Of a stretch of 64,000 nucleotides of DNA, positions 16,717 to 27,222 are shown piece by piece. This stretch comes from Aquimarina sp. Aq78. Its GTDB lineage: Bacteria > Bacteroidota > Bacteroidia > Flavobacteriales > Flavobacteriaceae. Both the position numbers and the translations under genes were made by a program. The DNA lies in NCBI RefSeq assembly GCF_900299525.1, contig NZ_OMKA01000031.1, positions 186,001 through 250,000 of the forward strand. Direction: 5' to 3'. The notes beneath the pieces were generated by a model. It ran no database searches, was not told where the DNA came from, and saw only the letters and a list, made by a program, of their open reading frames with translations. Numbering within the stretch: the first letter of the stretch is position 1; the number at the start of each line of letters is the position of its first letter.

Positions 16717-19053
16717 ATGAAAGGTAGACTAATATGGAGTTGTTTGATGGTGATATCAATACTATCCTGTAAAGAACAAAATATAGAAAAGACAGAGAGT
16801 AAAGAAACCGTTCTAACACAAAGTTTGGTAGATTATGTGAACCCATTAATGGGAACCGACTCAGCTTTTGACTTATCTAATGGTAATACCTACCCTGCAA
16901 TTGCAACTCCCTGGGCAATGAATTTCTGGACACCCATGACTTCAAAAATGGGAGATGGATGGACTTATAAATATGATGAGAACAAAATAAGAGGAATAAA
17001 ACAAACGCATCAACCAAGCCCTTGGATCAACGATTACGCAGCATTTTCAGTGATGGCTGTAACAGGAGATCTCAAGTATAAAGAAGATGAAAGAGCCTCC
17101 TGGTTTTCTCATAAAGCAGAAACCGTAAAACCATATCATTACAAGGTGTATTTAGCAGATTATGATGTGGTAACCGAAGTTACACCTACAGAGCGAGCAG
17201 CACATTTTAAATTTACATTTCCCGAAGCTGAACAATCCTATATTTTGCTGGATGCCTTTTTTAAAGGTTCTATGGTGAAAATTATTCCAGAAGAACGTAA
17301 GATAATTGGGTATTGTAGAAATAATAGTGGAGGTGTTCCAGATAATTTTTATAATTATTTTGTAGCCGAATTTGATAAAGATTTTGAAATAAATCATACC
17401 TGGGGAGATGGCTGGAAATTAGTAGAAAATTCAAAAGAAAATGAAGGGGAGCATGTGGGTGCTATAATAGGTTTTGAAACTAAAAAAGGAGAAATGATAC
17501 ATGTAAAAGTAGCATCATCCTTTATTAGTCCAGAACAAGCACAATTAAATTTAAACCGGGAAATAGGAAACGATACATTCCAACAAACTCAAATAAAGGC
17601 CAAAAAGGCTTGGGAAAAAGAGTTAAGCAGAATTAAGATAGAAGATGATAATTTAGATCATATTAAAACTTTTTATTCCTGTCTATATAGAGTGTTACTT
17701 TTTCCAAGGAAATTCTATGAATTCAATGAAAAGAACGAGGTGGTACACTATAGTCCATATAATGGGAAAGTGCTACCAGGTTATATGTTTACGGATAATG
17801 GATTTTGGGATACCTTTAGAGCAGTATTCCCATTTTTCAATATGATGTACCCAGAATTGAATAGTCATATAATGGAAGGGTTGGCCAATACATATAAAGA
17901 ATCGGGATGGCTTCCCGAATGGGCTAGCCCTGGACATAGAGATTGTATGATTGGCTCTAATTCAACACCAATAATAGCAGACGCATTTTTAAAAGAAATT
18001 CCTAACATAGACATAGAAACTTTATTCGAAGCGATCCTAAAAAATGCAACAACATCAGAAGGACGTCCATTGTCTAATGGTAAGGAAATACGTTCTGTAG
18101 GAAGAGAAGGAATAACATATTATAATAAACTTGGATATGTTCCTTATGATGTTAACATCAATGAAAATGCAGCAAGAACATTAGAATATGCATATGCCGA
18201 TTTTACCATTGCTAAAATGGCAGAAAAATTAGGAAAAAAAGAGATCGCAAAAACATTCTATGAACGATCCAAAAATTATAAAAATTTGTTTGATCCTACT
18301 ACCAAACTGATGAGAGGAAAGAATGAAGATGGTAGTTTTCAATCTCCTTTTAACCCTTTAAAATGGGGAGATGCCTTTACTGAAGGTAATAGTTTGCATT
18401 ATACATGGTCTGTTTTTCATGACATAGAAGGTTTGATTGAGCTAATGGGAGGGAAACCTGAATTCGAAAAGCAGCTGGATCATGTGTTTAATATGCCGCC
18501 CGAATTCGACGCTTCTTACTACGGGTTTACAATTCATGAAATTAGAGAAATGCAAATTGTAAATATGGGGAACTATGCTCATGGTAATCAACCTATCCAA
18601 CATATGATTTACCTCTATAATTATGCTAATGCTGCGTATAAAACTCAAGAAAAAATACGTGAAGTGTTAACTAAGCTATATTCGGCAACACCAGATGGGT
18701 ATTGTGGAGATGAGGATAATGGACAAACCTCTGCCTGGTATGTTTTTAGTGCATTAGGGTTTTATCCGGTTACCCCGGGAGTAAACCAATATGTAATAGG
18801 AAGTCCATTGTTTAAGAAAGCTGTAATTACATTAGAAAATGGAAATGAATTTGTAATCAATGCTCTAGAAAATAATCAAGAAAATGTTTATATCCAGTCC
18901 GTTTCATTAAACGGAAAAGCATATCAGAATAGTTATTTGAATTATGAAGTAATTCAGCAAGGCGGATATTTAGATTTCAAAATGGCTAATACCCCAAATA
19001 AAGATTGGGCAAACTCAAGTGAAGAAGTGCCATATTCTTTAAGTAAGGAATAG
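16717..19053 (+). CDS. GH92 family glycosidase, lipoprotein, divergent (copy 3)
   Basis: A 778-residue GH92-family lipoprotein (lipobox Cys18, 'SILSCKEQ'). It keeps the overall architecture but departs from copies 1 and 2. The N-terminal box is 'VNPLMGTDSAFDLSNGNTYP', the aromatic region is 'RGIKQTHQPSPWINDYAAFS', the 'HGNEPSHH' element is 'HGNQPIQH' (Glu to Gln), and the C-terminal box is 'GDEDNGQTSAWYVFSALG'. The likely catalytic Glu556 in 'TEGNSLHYTW' is present. These changes place it in another GH92 subgroup with a different leaving group or linkage. It is likely still an exo-alpha-mannosidase, but I cannot give its specificity. Confidence 0.9.
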   Translation: MKGRLIWSCLMVISILSCKEQNIEKTESKETVLTQSLVDYVNPLMGTDSAFDLSNGNTYPAIATPWAMNFWTPMTSKMGDGWTYKYDENKIRGIKQTHQPSPWINDYAAFSVMAVTGDLKYKEDERASWFSHKAETVKPYHYKVYLADYDVVTEVTPTERAAHFKFTFPEAEQSYILLDAFFKGSMVKIIPEERKIIGYCRNNSGGVPDNFYNYFVAEFDKDFEINHTWGDGWKLVENSKENEGEHVGAIIGFETKKGEMIHVKVASSFISPEQAQLNLNREIGNDTFQQTQIKAKKAWEKELSRIKIEDDNLDHIKTFYSCLYRVLLFPRKFYEFNEKNEVVHYSPYNGKVLPGYMFTDNGFWDTFRAVFPFFNMMYPELNSHIMEGLANTYKESGWLPEWASPGHRDCMIGSNSTPIIADAFLKEIPNIDIETLFEAILKNATTSEGRPLSNGKEIRSVGREGITYYNKLGYVPYDVNINENAARTLEYAYADFTIAKMAEKLGKKEIAKTFYERSKNYKNLFDPTTKLMRGKNEDGSFQSPFNPLKWGDAFTEGNSLHYTWSVFHDIEGLIELMGGKPEFEKQLDHVFNMPPEFDASYYGFTIHEIREMQIVNMGNYAHGNQPIQHMIYLYNYANAAYKTQEKIREVLTKLYSATPDGYCGDEDNGQTSAWYVFSALGFYPVTPGVNQYVIGSPLFKKAVITLENGNEFVINALENNQENVYIQSVSLNGKAYQNSYLNYEVIQQGGYLDFKMANTPNKDWANSSEEVPYSLSKE

Positions 19054-19117
19054 TTTTAATTATAAAAGAGACCTTCATGGATTACATCTCGAAGGCGTTA
19101 TATAAAGATTAGAGAAG

Positions 19118-21424
19118 ATGAATAGTATTGTTTTTAAAAAGACGTATTTTTTGAAGCTATGGGTAATAATTATAGTATTGTTTTTCTCTTGCCAAGAGAA
19201 GACTAAAGTAGAAAATACAAAAGAAAATAATACATCTAAAAAGTTGTCAATTGATTTTACAGAGTATGTAAATCCGTTTATCGGAACCTCAAACTTTGGA
19301 ACAACCAATCCAGGACCGATTGCAGTAAGAGGAATGGCAAGTGTCTCCCCTTTTAATGTAGCAGGACAACAAAATCTTCCTTTAGAAAAAGATAGTCGTT
19401 GGTTTTCTACACCTTATGTTCACGAAAATAATTATTTAACAGGTTTTAGTCATGTAAACCTTAGTGGGGTAGGATGTCCAGAATTAGGGGTGATCCTCGC
19501 AATGCCAACCACAGGAGTAATCCAAACCGACCATTCTTTATATGGGAGCACTTATTCTAATGAAATTGCAAAAGTAGGTTACTATTCTAATGTATTGGAT
19601 AAATATAATATTAAAGTAGAGACAACAGCTACAACCAGAACAGGAATAAGCAAATATACTTTCCCAAGAGGAGAATCTAATATAGTACTCAATCTGGGAT
19701 TAGGGCTTACGAATGAACAGGGAGGAATGATCAAAATAGTATCTTCAACAGAAATAGAAGGAATACGTTCTGTAGGATCATTTTGTTATTATAAACCAGA
19801 AGAAGCATATCCGGTATATTTCGTAGCTCGATTTTCAAGACCAGCAGACGAATTTGGAGTGTGGAAAAAACCAAAGAAATACAAGGGAGTTGAAGCACAG
19901 TGGATGGGGTATAATGGAAAAGAAAGAATAAAGAAAGGATACACAAAAGAGGTAGTAGGAGATAGTATTGGAGGATATATGAAGTATCATTTTGAAGCCT
20001 CTACACAAGTAGAAATGAAAGTAGGAATCTCGTATGTAAGTATTGAGAATGCCAGAGAAAATTTAGAAAAAGAAACTTCAGGTAAAACTTTTGATCAAAT
20101 TCGACAAGAAACCAAGGAAAACTGGAATCAATACTTGTCAAAAATTGAAGTAGAAGGAGGGAAAAAAGAGGATAAAATAAAATTCTATACGGCCCTATAT
20201 CATACACTTATACATCCAAATACCTTGAATGATATAAATGGAGAATACCCTAAAATGAAAACCAGGGAAACTTTAAAAACAAAAGGAACCAGATATACTG
20301 TTTTTTCACTATGGGATACCTATAGGAATTTACATCAGTTAATGAGCTTGGTATACCCAAAACAACAATCAGATATGATCAAGAGTATGTTGCAGATTTA
20401 TGATGAAACAGGGTGGTTACCCAAGTGGGAGTTAAATGCTACAGAAACAACAACCATGGTTGGAGATCCGGCAGGAATCATAATTGCTGATACGTATCTC
20501 AGGGGAATTAAGGATTTTGATGTTGAAAAAGCATATAAAGCTATGCTTAAAAGTGCAGATCAATTACAGAATAACCCACTGCGTCCTGGTATCAAAGACT
20601 ATATCGAAAAAGGATATCTCACCACAAAAACAACTAATAGTGGATCAGTATCTACCACACAAGAATATAATATTACAGATTTTGCTATAGCACAGCTAGC
20701 TAAAGAACTGGGAAAAGAAGAAGATCACTTACGTTTTTCAAACCGATCATTAACATACAGGAATCTTTTTGATAAAGAATTCAATTTATTACGACCTAAA
20801 AATGATGATGGAAACTGGTTATCTCCATATAACCCTGATACCGGAGCTAATTTTGTAAAAAATCCTGGATTTATAGAAGGAAATGCCTGGCAATATACTT
20901 TTATGGTTCCACACGATATCTCGGGATTAAAAAAACTTATGGGAGGTGATCAACCATTTTTAGAACAATTACAGAAGGTTTTTGACAATAAGCAATACGA
21001 CATGGCTAATGAGCCAGATATAGCATATCCTTTCTTGTTTAATTATATAAAAGGGGAAGAATGGAGAACACAAAAAATAGTCAATGAACTCTTGGAAATG
21101 CATTATAAAAATACTCCGGATGGGTTGCCAGGAAATGATGACACAGGTACCATGTCTACTTGGGCTATATTTTCGATGATGGGGATATATCCAGTTTCAC
21201 CTGCCCAACCCATATATACGTTTTGTACTCCAAAGTTTGAAAAAATTACAATTCATTTAGATACAGAATATTATAAAAATGATGAGATCGTAATCACCTC
21301 TACTACCCTTGAAAAAGAAGCTTTTATAGATGCAGTTATGGTAAATGATAAAGAGTATCAGGATTATTTTATCTCACATCAGGAATTAATTAGCAAAGGA
21401 AGATTACAGTTTGTTTTGAAATAG
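19118..21424 (+). CDS. GH92 family glycosidase, lipoprotein, divergent (copy 4)
   Basis: A 768-residue GH92 protein with lipobox Cys25 ('LFFSCQEK'). It is again a separate subgroup: 'VNPFIGTSNFGTTNPGPIAV', 'GFSHVNLSGVGCPELG', 'LWDTYRNLHQLM', Glu587 in 'IEGNAWQYTFMVPHD', a shortened 'MANEPDIAYPF' where others have 'HGNEPSHH', and 'GNDDTGTMSTWAIFSMMG' at the C-terminal box. Having four distinct GH92 enzymes in one operon fits the several alpha-mannosyl linkages of high-mannose or phosphorylated mannans. It is the last hydrolase before the SusC/SusD pair, from which it is separated by a 374-nt gap. Confidence 0.92.
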   Translation: MNSIVFKKTYFLKLWVIIIVLFFSCQEKTKVENTKENNTSKKLSIDFTEYVNPFIGTSNFGTTNPGPIAVRGMASVSPFNVAGQQNLPLEKDSRWFSTPYVHENNYLTGFSHVNLSGVGCPELGVILAMPTTGVIQTDHSLYGSTYSNEIAKVGYYSNVLDKYNIKVETTATTRTGISKYTFPRGESNIVLNLGLGLTNEQGGMIKIVSSTEIEGIRSVGSFCYYKPEEAYPVYFVARFSRPADEFGVWKKPKKYKGVEAQWMGYNGKERIKKGYTKEVVGDSIGGYMKYHFEASTQVEMKVGISYVSIENARENLEKETSGKTFDQIRQETKENWNQYLSKIEVEGGKKEDKIKFYTALYHTLIHPNTLNDINGEYPKMKTRETLKTKGTRYTVFSLWDTYRNLHQLMSLVYPKQQSDMIKSMLQIYDETGWLPKWELNATETTTMVGDPAGIIIADTYLRGIKDFDVEKAYKAMLKSADQLQNNPLRPGIKDYIEKGYLTTKTTNSGSVSTTQEYNITDFAIAQLAKELGKEEDHLRFSNRSLTYRNLFDKEFNLLRPKNDDGNWLSPYNPDTGANFVKNPGFIEGNAWQYTFMVPHDISGLKKLMGGDQPFLEQLQKVFDNKQYDMANEPDIAYPFLFNYIKGEEWRTQKIVNELLEMHYKNTPDGLPGNDDTGTMSTWAIFSMMGIYPVSPAQPIYTFCTPKFEKITIHLDTEYYKNDEIVITSTTLEKEAFIDAVMVNDKEYQDYFISHQELISKGRLQFVLK

Positions 21425-21798
21425 AAGAGATTTAAACTTTTTTGATTCTGGCAAAAAATAATTGTTTTTGATCAATTAAAGTACTTTTTGCACTTCATAG
21501 TAAAGATAAACTAACTTACTATTTGATATAAAACATGAAAAATATTAATTCAATTTGGTTTTTATATCATTGGATAATGATCATATTAAATATAGAAATA
21601 ACTGCATGAGAAACTATAACATGAAAATGGTATGATTTGAAAACGGTTGATTTGTCAATATCTACAAAATTTTATGAATCAATTCGATGTTATCTACCCT
21701 TTTTGAGTTGTCATTGATCGAAAAATTTATATAAAAATTAGCATTAAAGTAACATTTGTACTGTCGATATAGAAATAAATTAACTAAAAGAAGATAGT
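21425..21798 (+). promoter_or_regulatory. 374-nt noncoding gap before susC with weak promoter candidates
   Basis: I see no gene or strong terminator here. Two partial -7 boxes of the form TAnnnTTTG occur, TACTATTTG at 21517-21525 (a TTG lies 26 nt upstream at 21488-21490) and TAACATTTG at 21750-21758 (no well-placed TTG). Either could give susC/susD its own start, which would allow transporter expression independent of the long hydrolase operon. Both matches are imperfect. Confidence 0.3.
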
Positions 21799-24700
21799 AT
21801 GATTGATAAATTACTGATTTTTTTAACAATTGCGTTGTGTTTGTCAAGTAATATAACATTAGCACAAAGTAAAAAAACCGTTTCTGGTATTGTAACGGGT
21901 GAAGACGGGGTACCACTAGTTGGGGTGAATGTAATTGAAAAAGGAACATCTAATGGTACATCAACAGATTTTGATGGGAATTATACTGTTGTAGTTTCGG
22001 ATCCATCGGGTATATTAATATTTTCTTCTCTTGGATTTGAAGAAAAGGAAATACCTATAAATGGGCAATCCGAAATTAAAGTATCATTAATTGGAGATAC
22101 TGAGCAATTAGGCGAAGTTGTTGTTACAGCTTTGGGAATTAAAAGAGCGAGAAAATCTCTAGGGTATTCTGTGCAAGAAGTAAAAGGTGCTGATGTGTTA
22201 GAAGCAAGAGAGAATAATTTGGCAAACTCAATTTCTGGTAAAGTAGCCGGACTTCAAATTGTAAGAGGGAGTAATGGCCCAGCAGGTTCTTCAAAAATTG
22301 TATTAAGAGGAAATAGCTCTCTTACAGGAGACAACCAACCATTAATTGTAGTTGACGGAATACCAATGAACAATTTTACAGGAGCTACCGAAAATGATTT
22401 TTTTAACCCCTCACAAGATTTAGGAAATGGTTTAGGAGATTTAAACCCAGAAGATATAGAAAGCATTTCTGTGTTAAAAGGAGGAGCTGCCGCAGCATTG
22501 TACGGGTCACGTGCCGGGAATGGTGTAATACTAATTACAACGAAGACGGGAAAATCAAGACAAGGATTAGGGATAACATTTTCTGCAACTACAGGATTTC
22601 AAAGTATATTTTTAAAACCAGAAATTCAAAACTCTTTCGGACAAGGAGGGAATGGAATTTTTGAAAACCAATCGGTTTCAAGTTGGGGACCAAAAATTGA
22701 AGGACAATCAGTAGAGGATTGGGAAGGGAAACAAGTTGCGTTAAAAGCGCATGATAATTTAGACCATTATTATAACGGAGGATTTAATCAGACGTATAGT
22801 ATTTCATTTCAGCAGCAGGTTACTGATGCTACATCGGTTTATTCTTCGATAAACTTTTTAAATGATGATAGTAATATCCCGGGAGCTACTCTCGAAAGAC
22901 TAAACTTATTAACAAGAGCAGTATCTAAATTTGGTAAAGAAAATAAATGGACTACAGATGTTAAAGTACAATATACCAACTTAAAAGCAGAAAACAGGCC
23001 GTTAAATGGAACAAATATCAGTAACCCCTATCGTACGGTAGCTCTATTGCCAAGATCATTGAATATTGCAGAATTTGAAATGCATACAGATCAATCAAAT
23101 ACTATGAGATGGTATTTGGATACTAATGCAGTAAACCCATATTGGTTAACAGAGAAGAATTTAAGTGAAGATTCGAGGGATCGCTTTTTATTAAATGGCT
23201 CATTAAAGTATGAAATGACCGAATGGTTAAGTGCTGAGATTAAAGCAGGCGCCGATTTGTATACTACTAATACAGAGTCTAAATTGTATTCTGGTAGTCC
23301 TCTTTCTACTACTGGGAGATATTCTTTAGGAAAAAATACATTTATAGAAAAAAATTATAGTGCTTTACTTACGGCTTCAAAGAATAATATTGTTGGAGAG
23401 TTTGGCGGTGTATTGACTTTAGGAGGAAATTTAATGTCAAATAGAGTTAGTGGATTAAGTTCTAATTCTGGAGATCTTGAAGTTCCAAATTTATTTTCAT
23501 TAAATAATGGAATAAATAATGCGACTATAGAACAAATTTTTAGTGAAAAAAAGATTAATTCTCTATATGGTTCATTACAACTAAATTATGGAGGTTATTT
23601 CTTTATTGAAGCAACTGGTCGTAATGATTGGTCCTCTACATTAAGCAAAGCGAATCGATCATTTTTCTATCCATCTATAAGTACCTCTTTAGTGTTTACA
23701 GAAATGTTTAATGAACTACCAGAGTGGTTAAATTTTAGTAAAATTAGAGCTTCATATGCTTCAGTAGGAAATGATCTAGATGCATATAAACTCTACAATT
23801 TTTATACAATAGGGAGCGATCCCAATGATAATACAACGGCTACTAGTGGTGATGTCTTATTTAACTCTGATGTAAAAAATGAATTGATTAAAACGTTAGA
23901 AGTTGGGTTTGAAGGGCGATTTTTTAATAGTCGCTTAGCTATTGATTTTGCGTGGTATAAATCTAATGCTACTAATCAATTAATAGAGCTTCCTCTAGAT
24001 CCATTAAGTGGTTTTAATTCTGAAATTATTAATGCAGGTGATATACAAAATGAAGGGTATGAATTAGGGATAAGTGGAAAAATACTTGATAACCTGAAAG
24101 GATTTTCATGGGATACTAATCTTAATTATTCAACCAATAAAAATACGATACAGGAACTCACAGATGAGGTCACAAAATATCGTTTGGGAGGATTTGATAA
24201 TTTATCGATCCTAGCATTTAAAGGAGGAGGTTATGGCGAAATATGGGGAACCAAATATAGAAGAGTAGAAGATCCATCTGATGTAAATTTTGGTAAAATA
24301 ATTGTTGATGGAGATGGATTGCCTTTGGCAACCGAAGAGAGCTTCAATTTGGGAAATCAACAACCAGATGCTATGATTGGATTTTCCAACACATTTACTT
24401 ATAAAAATATATCCCTTGGATTCTTGATAGATGCTCGTTTAGGAGGAGAAATCTTTTCAGGAACGAATCTAGCGCTACAAGAAACCGGTAGTGCTGCTGT
24501 TACAGTAGTAAATGGGGAGAGAGAAGATATTTTGGTTGATGGAGTAGTAGATGATGGTAGTGGTAATTTTACAACAAATACAGTAGCTGTTTCTCCTGAG
24601 AATTATTGGACAGCAATTACAGGTAGATCTGGTAATTTAGGGATAAATGAAGCTAATATTTATGATGCTACGAATATTCGATTAAGAAATGTAAACTTAA

Positions 24701-24912
24701 GGTATTCTCTTCCATCTAAATGGCTAGAAAAAATAGAAATTCAAAAGATGACATTAGGAATTTCTGCTAACAATGTTTGGATGATTAAAAGTCATTTAAA
24801 TGGTGTTGATCCAGAATCAGTTTATGCAACCTCAACTAATGCTACAGGTTTTGAAAGCCTTTCATCTCCAACAACACGTAGTATAATTTTGAATGTATCG
24901 GTAAGTTTTTAA
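21799..24912 (+). CDS. SusC/RagA-type TonB-linked outer-membrane transporter
   Basis: A 1037-residue outer-membrane importer. The signal peptide ends near 'SNITLAQSK'. Residues about 25-105 form a carboxypeptidase-regulatory-like domain ('VSGIVTGEDGVPLVGVNVIE', 'SSLGFEEKEIP'), then comes the plug with 'VVVTALGIKRARKSLGY' and 'SISGKVAGLQI', and a long beta-barrel that ends in 'NVSVSF' with a terminal aromatic residue. It should pair with the SusD protein 117 nt downstream and import oligosaccharides or glycopeptides released outside by the lipoprotein glycosidases. Length and order are typical of SusC. Confidence 0.96.
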   Translation: MIDKLLIFLTIALCLSSNITLAQSKKTVSGIVTGEDGVPLVGVNVIEKGTSNGTSTDFDGNYTVVVSDPSGILIFSSLGFEEKEIPINGQSEIKVSLIGDTEQLGEVVVTALGIKRARKSLGYSVQEVKGADVLEARENNLANSISGKVAGLQIVRGSNGPAGSSKIVLRGNSSLTGDNQPLIVVDGIPMNNFTGATENDFFNPSQDLGNGLGDLNPEDIESISVLKGGAAAALYGSRAGNGVILITTKTGKSRQGLGITFSATTGFQSIFLKPEIQNSFGQGGNGIFENQSVSSWGPKIEGQSVEDWEGKQVALKAHDNLDHYYNGGFNQTYSISFQQQVTDATSVYSSINFLNDDSNIPGATLERLNLLTRAVSKFGKENKWTTDVKVQYTNLKAENRPLNGTNISNPYRTVALLPRSLNIAEFEMHTDQSNTMRWYLDTNAVNPYWLTEKNLSEDSRDRFLLNGSLKYEMTEWLSAEIKAGADLYTTNTESKLYSGSPLSTTGRYSLGKNTFIEKNYSALLTASKNNIVGEFGGVLTLGGNLMSNRVSGLSSNSGDLEVPNLFSLNNGINNATIEQIFSEKKINSLYGSLQLNYGGYFFIEATGRNDWSSTLSKANRSFFYPSISTSLVFTEMFNELPEWLNFSKIRASYASVGNDLDAYKLYNFYTIGSDPNDNTTATSGDVLFNSDVKNELIKTLEVGFEGRFFNSRLAIDFAWYKSNATNQLIELPLDPLSGFNSEIINAGDIQNEGYELGISGKILDNLKGFSWDTNLNYSTNKNTIQELTDEVTKYRLGGFDNLSILAFKGGGYGEIWGTKYRRVEDPSDVNFGKIIVDGDGLPLATEESFNLGNQQPDAMIGFSNTFTYKNISLGFLIDARLGGEIFSGTNLALQETGSAAVTVVNGEREDILVDGVVDDGSGNFTTNTVAVSPENYWTAITGRSGNLGINEANIYDATNIRLRNVNLRYSLPSKWLEKIEIQKMTLGISANNVWMIKSHLNGVDPESVYATSTNATGFESLSSPTTRSIILNVSVSF

Positions 24913-25029
24913 AAAATTAATGTAGTTGAATATAATTATGAAATGAACCAGAACAATCAAGTTACTTCCTAACTGAAATGTTTAATGGTGAATTCCATCT
25001 GATAATTAGAAAAAAATAAATTTAAACAG

Positions 25030-26931
25030 ATGAAAAAAATATTAAAAAAAACAGCTTTGCTTTTGAGCTTGTTGATGTTTTCATGTTCAGATTTTGAAGA
25101 AATCAATGTAGACCCTATAGCAGCTAATGAAGATCAAGTGCAGATAGAATATTTTATAAATAATTCTATTGGAGAAGCGCAACAAGACCCACATATTGCA
25201 GAACGAGTTTTTGTATTGTATTGGAAAGATGCAGGACGAATGGATAGAATTGGAACATTATCTGAAGGATTTCAAAATGATGGATGGACTAGTGACTATT
25301 ATAACAGATATGTTTCTAAATGGTTAAATGATATTAATTCTGGAATTAAAATAGCAGATGTTCATATCAATTCTGGAATAGACAAAGAATATACTGCTAA
25401 TTTGAAGCAAGTCGCAAGAATTTGGAGAGCGTATGTTATGAGTGAAATGAGTGACAATTTTGGACCTATCCCTATTCAGGGTTTTCAAGGAGAAAACCCC
25501 GAATATAATAGTGTAAAAGATGTGTATTATTACCTTTTGTCTGAGCTGAAAGAGGCCGCAGCAGAATTAGATGTCTCAATTATTAATCCAAGTGGATTAG
25601 AGAAACTTGACCCTGCGTATGGATATGATTATACCAAATGGAGGAAATATGCTAATTCATTAAGAATGCGTTTGGCGATGAGATTATCTGAAGTAGATCC
25701 TTCTAAAGCACAACAGGAGTTTGAAGATGCGGTGAGTGACGTGTATATAGCATCTTTAGCAGATAATTTTGAGGTTCAGGAAGTAGATGGGTGGAATTCT
25801 TATACTGGAGTAATGACTAGACAATGGAACAACCAGTATTTATCTCCGACTCTTAATAATTTAATGATCGGTTTAGGAGGTATAACATCTCAGGATTTAT
25901 TGCCAGTAGATAAACATACGAATATAAAACCAGCTAATTATATCGGATTAAAATTTGAAGATCATTTTACAACAATGACCAATGATCCTTCTGCGGGTTT
26001 TTGGTTTGATGGATTACACAGTAGTATAGACCCGAGAGCGTATGCGATGTATAAAATCCCTGGAGATTTTGATGATCCAGATTTTAATACATACCCTTCT
26101 TGGTCTGATGCTGCAACTACAACTAAGAGAGATTTACTTGATGATACAGACAATGTTGTTGTTGAAATAGATGCTGCATTTACCTGGAATGCTCCGACTA
26201 CCGGTGATTGGGGAGCTAAAGGTTCAAAAAATGGATTACGATATGCGGGTACATTACCACGTTTATCGAATAAGTATAGAGATAGTGCTGCCGAACGTAT
26301 ATTTTTTGCTTCATGGGAGTCTTATTTCTTAATTGCCGAGGCTGCTGTAAGAGGGTGGAACGTCCCAATGAGTGGTCAGGCAGCTTATGAACAAGGAATT
26401 AACGAGAGTTTTACTCATTTAAATGTTTCTTCACATGTAAGCTCATATTTAAGTTCTCAAGATTATAATAGAGTGGGAACCTCTGTAAGTTGGGGACATG
26501 TTATAGAGCCACCTACAAGTATCTCGATGAATTATATCGATGGCTATACAAGTACCCCGGGATCAGTTAGTGTTAACTATCCAGAGAACACAATTTACAA
26601 ATCTGGTACTGTAAAAAATGACCTATTAACCAAAATTATTACACAAAAGTATATTGCCCAAACACCATGGTTACCCCTAGAAGCATGGAGTGATCATAGA
26701 AGATTAGGTTTACCATTCTTTGAAAACCCGGCCGTTGAAAATCTATTACCAGATTTACCAGCATTAAATAGTGGTAATTTCATGACTAATAGTGTGAAGT
26801 TTTATGGACAAAGGCTAAAATATCCTTCTGATTTCCCTAATAATGTACCAAATGGATATCAACAAGCTGTTAATCATTTGGGAGGAGATGATACTGTACA
26901 TACTCCTTTATGGTGGGCTAAACAAGAATAA
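25030..26931 (+). CDS. SusD/RagB-type glycan-binding lipoprotein
   Basis: A 633-residue lipoprotein with lipobox Cys19 ('LLMFSCSDF') and the typical 'INVDP' segment after it. It has the helical SusD/RagB architecture of the SusD-like_2 kind, with 'SDNFGPIPIQ' at about residue 143, a TPR-like helix region, and a C-terminal 'WLPLEAWSDHRRLGLPFFEN' stretch usual in this group. It forms the lid of the SusC transporter and binds ligand at the cell surface. It is followed by a clear terminator, so it ends this transcription unit. Confidence 0.94.
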   Translation: MKKILKKTALLLSLLMFSCSDFEEINVDPIAANEDQVQIEYFINNSIGEAQQDPHIAERVFVLYWKDAGRMDRIGTLSEGFQNDGWTSDYYNRYVSKWLNDINSGIKIADVHINSGIDKEYTANLKQVARIWRAYVMSEMSDNFGPIPIQGFQGENPEYNSVKDVYYYLLSELKEAAAELDVSIINPSGLEKLDPAYGYDYTKWRKYANSLRMRLAMRLSEVDPSKAQQEFEDAVSDVYIASLADNFEVQEVDGWNSYTGVMTRQWNNQYLSPTLNNLMIGLGGITSQDLLPVDKHTNIKPANYIGLKFEDHFTTMTNDPSAGFWFDGLHSSIDPRAYAMYKIPGDFDDPDFNTYPSWSDAATTTKRDLLDDTDNVVVEIDAAFTWNAPTTGDWGAKGSKNGLRYAGTLPRLSNKYRDSAAERIFFASWESYFLIAEAAVRGWNVPMSGQAAYEQGINESFTHLNVSSHVSSYLSSQDYNRVGTSVSWGHVIEPPTSISMNYIDGYTSTPGSVSVNYPENTIYKSGTVKNDLLTKIITQKYIAQTPWLPLEAWSDHRRLGLPFFENPAVENLLPDLPALNSGNFMTNSVKFYGQRLKYPSDFPNNVPNGYQQAVNHLGGDDTVHTPLWWAKQE

Positions 26932-26985
26932 AACTATTGGTTTGAATGTATTTCTCATAGTGTGATTTTTTTGATAGCAATAACT

Positions 26986-27013
26986 AGCCCTCCTATATAA
27001 AAGGAGGGTTTTT
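26986..27013 (+). terminator. Rho-independent terminator after susD
   Basis: A G+C-rich hairpin with arms CCCTCCT (26988-26994) and AGGAGGG (27002-27008) and a 7-nt loop is followed by a T run. It closes the susC-susD unit, so the transporter, kinase and nagB genes beyond it need their own promoter or readthrough. Confidence 0.85.
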
Positions 27014-27222
27014 AAAGAAGTTTTTTTTGCTCTATAACTTAATGAATTGTTTGAAAATGATCGGTTGAGGAAACATTAATTAGTACGATAAAAACAGAAA
27101 AATGAATAAGTGAATTTGAAAAATCTAAGAACTTATTTAGATAAGATTTTGTCAATTAAAACAGCATAGGGTTTTATCGAGTTTTTTCATAACCCATTTT
27201 ATAAACAACAATTATCAATAGT

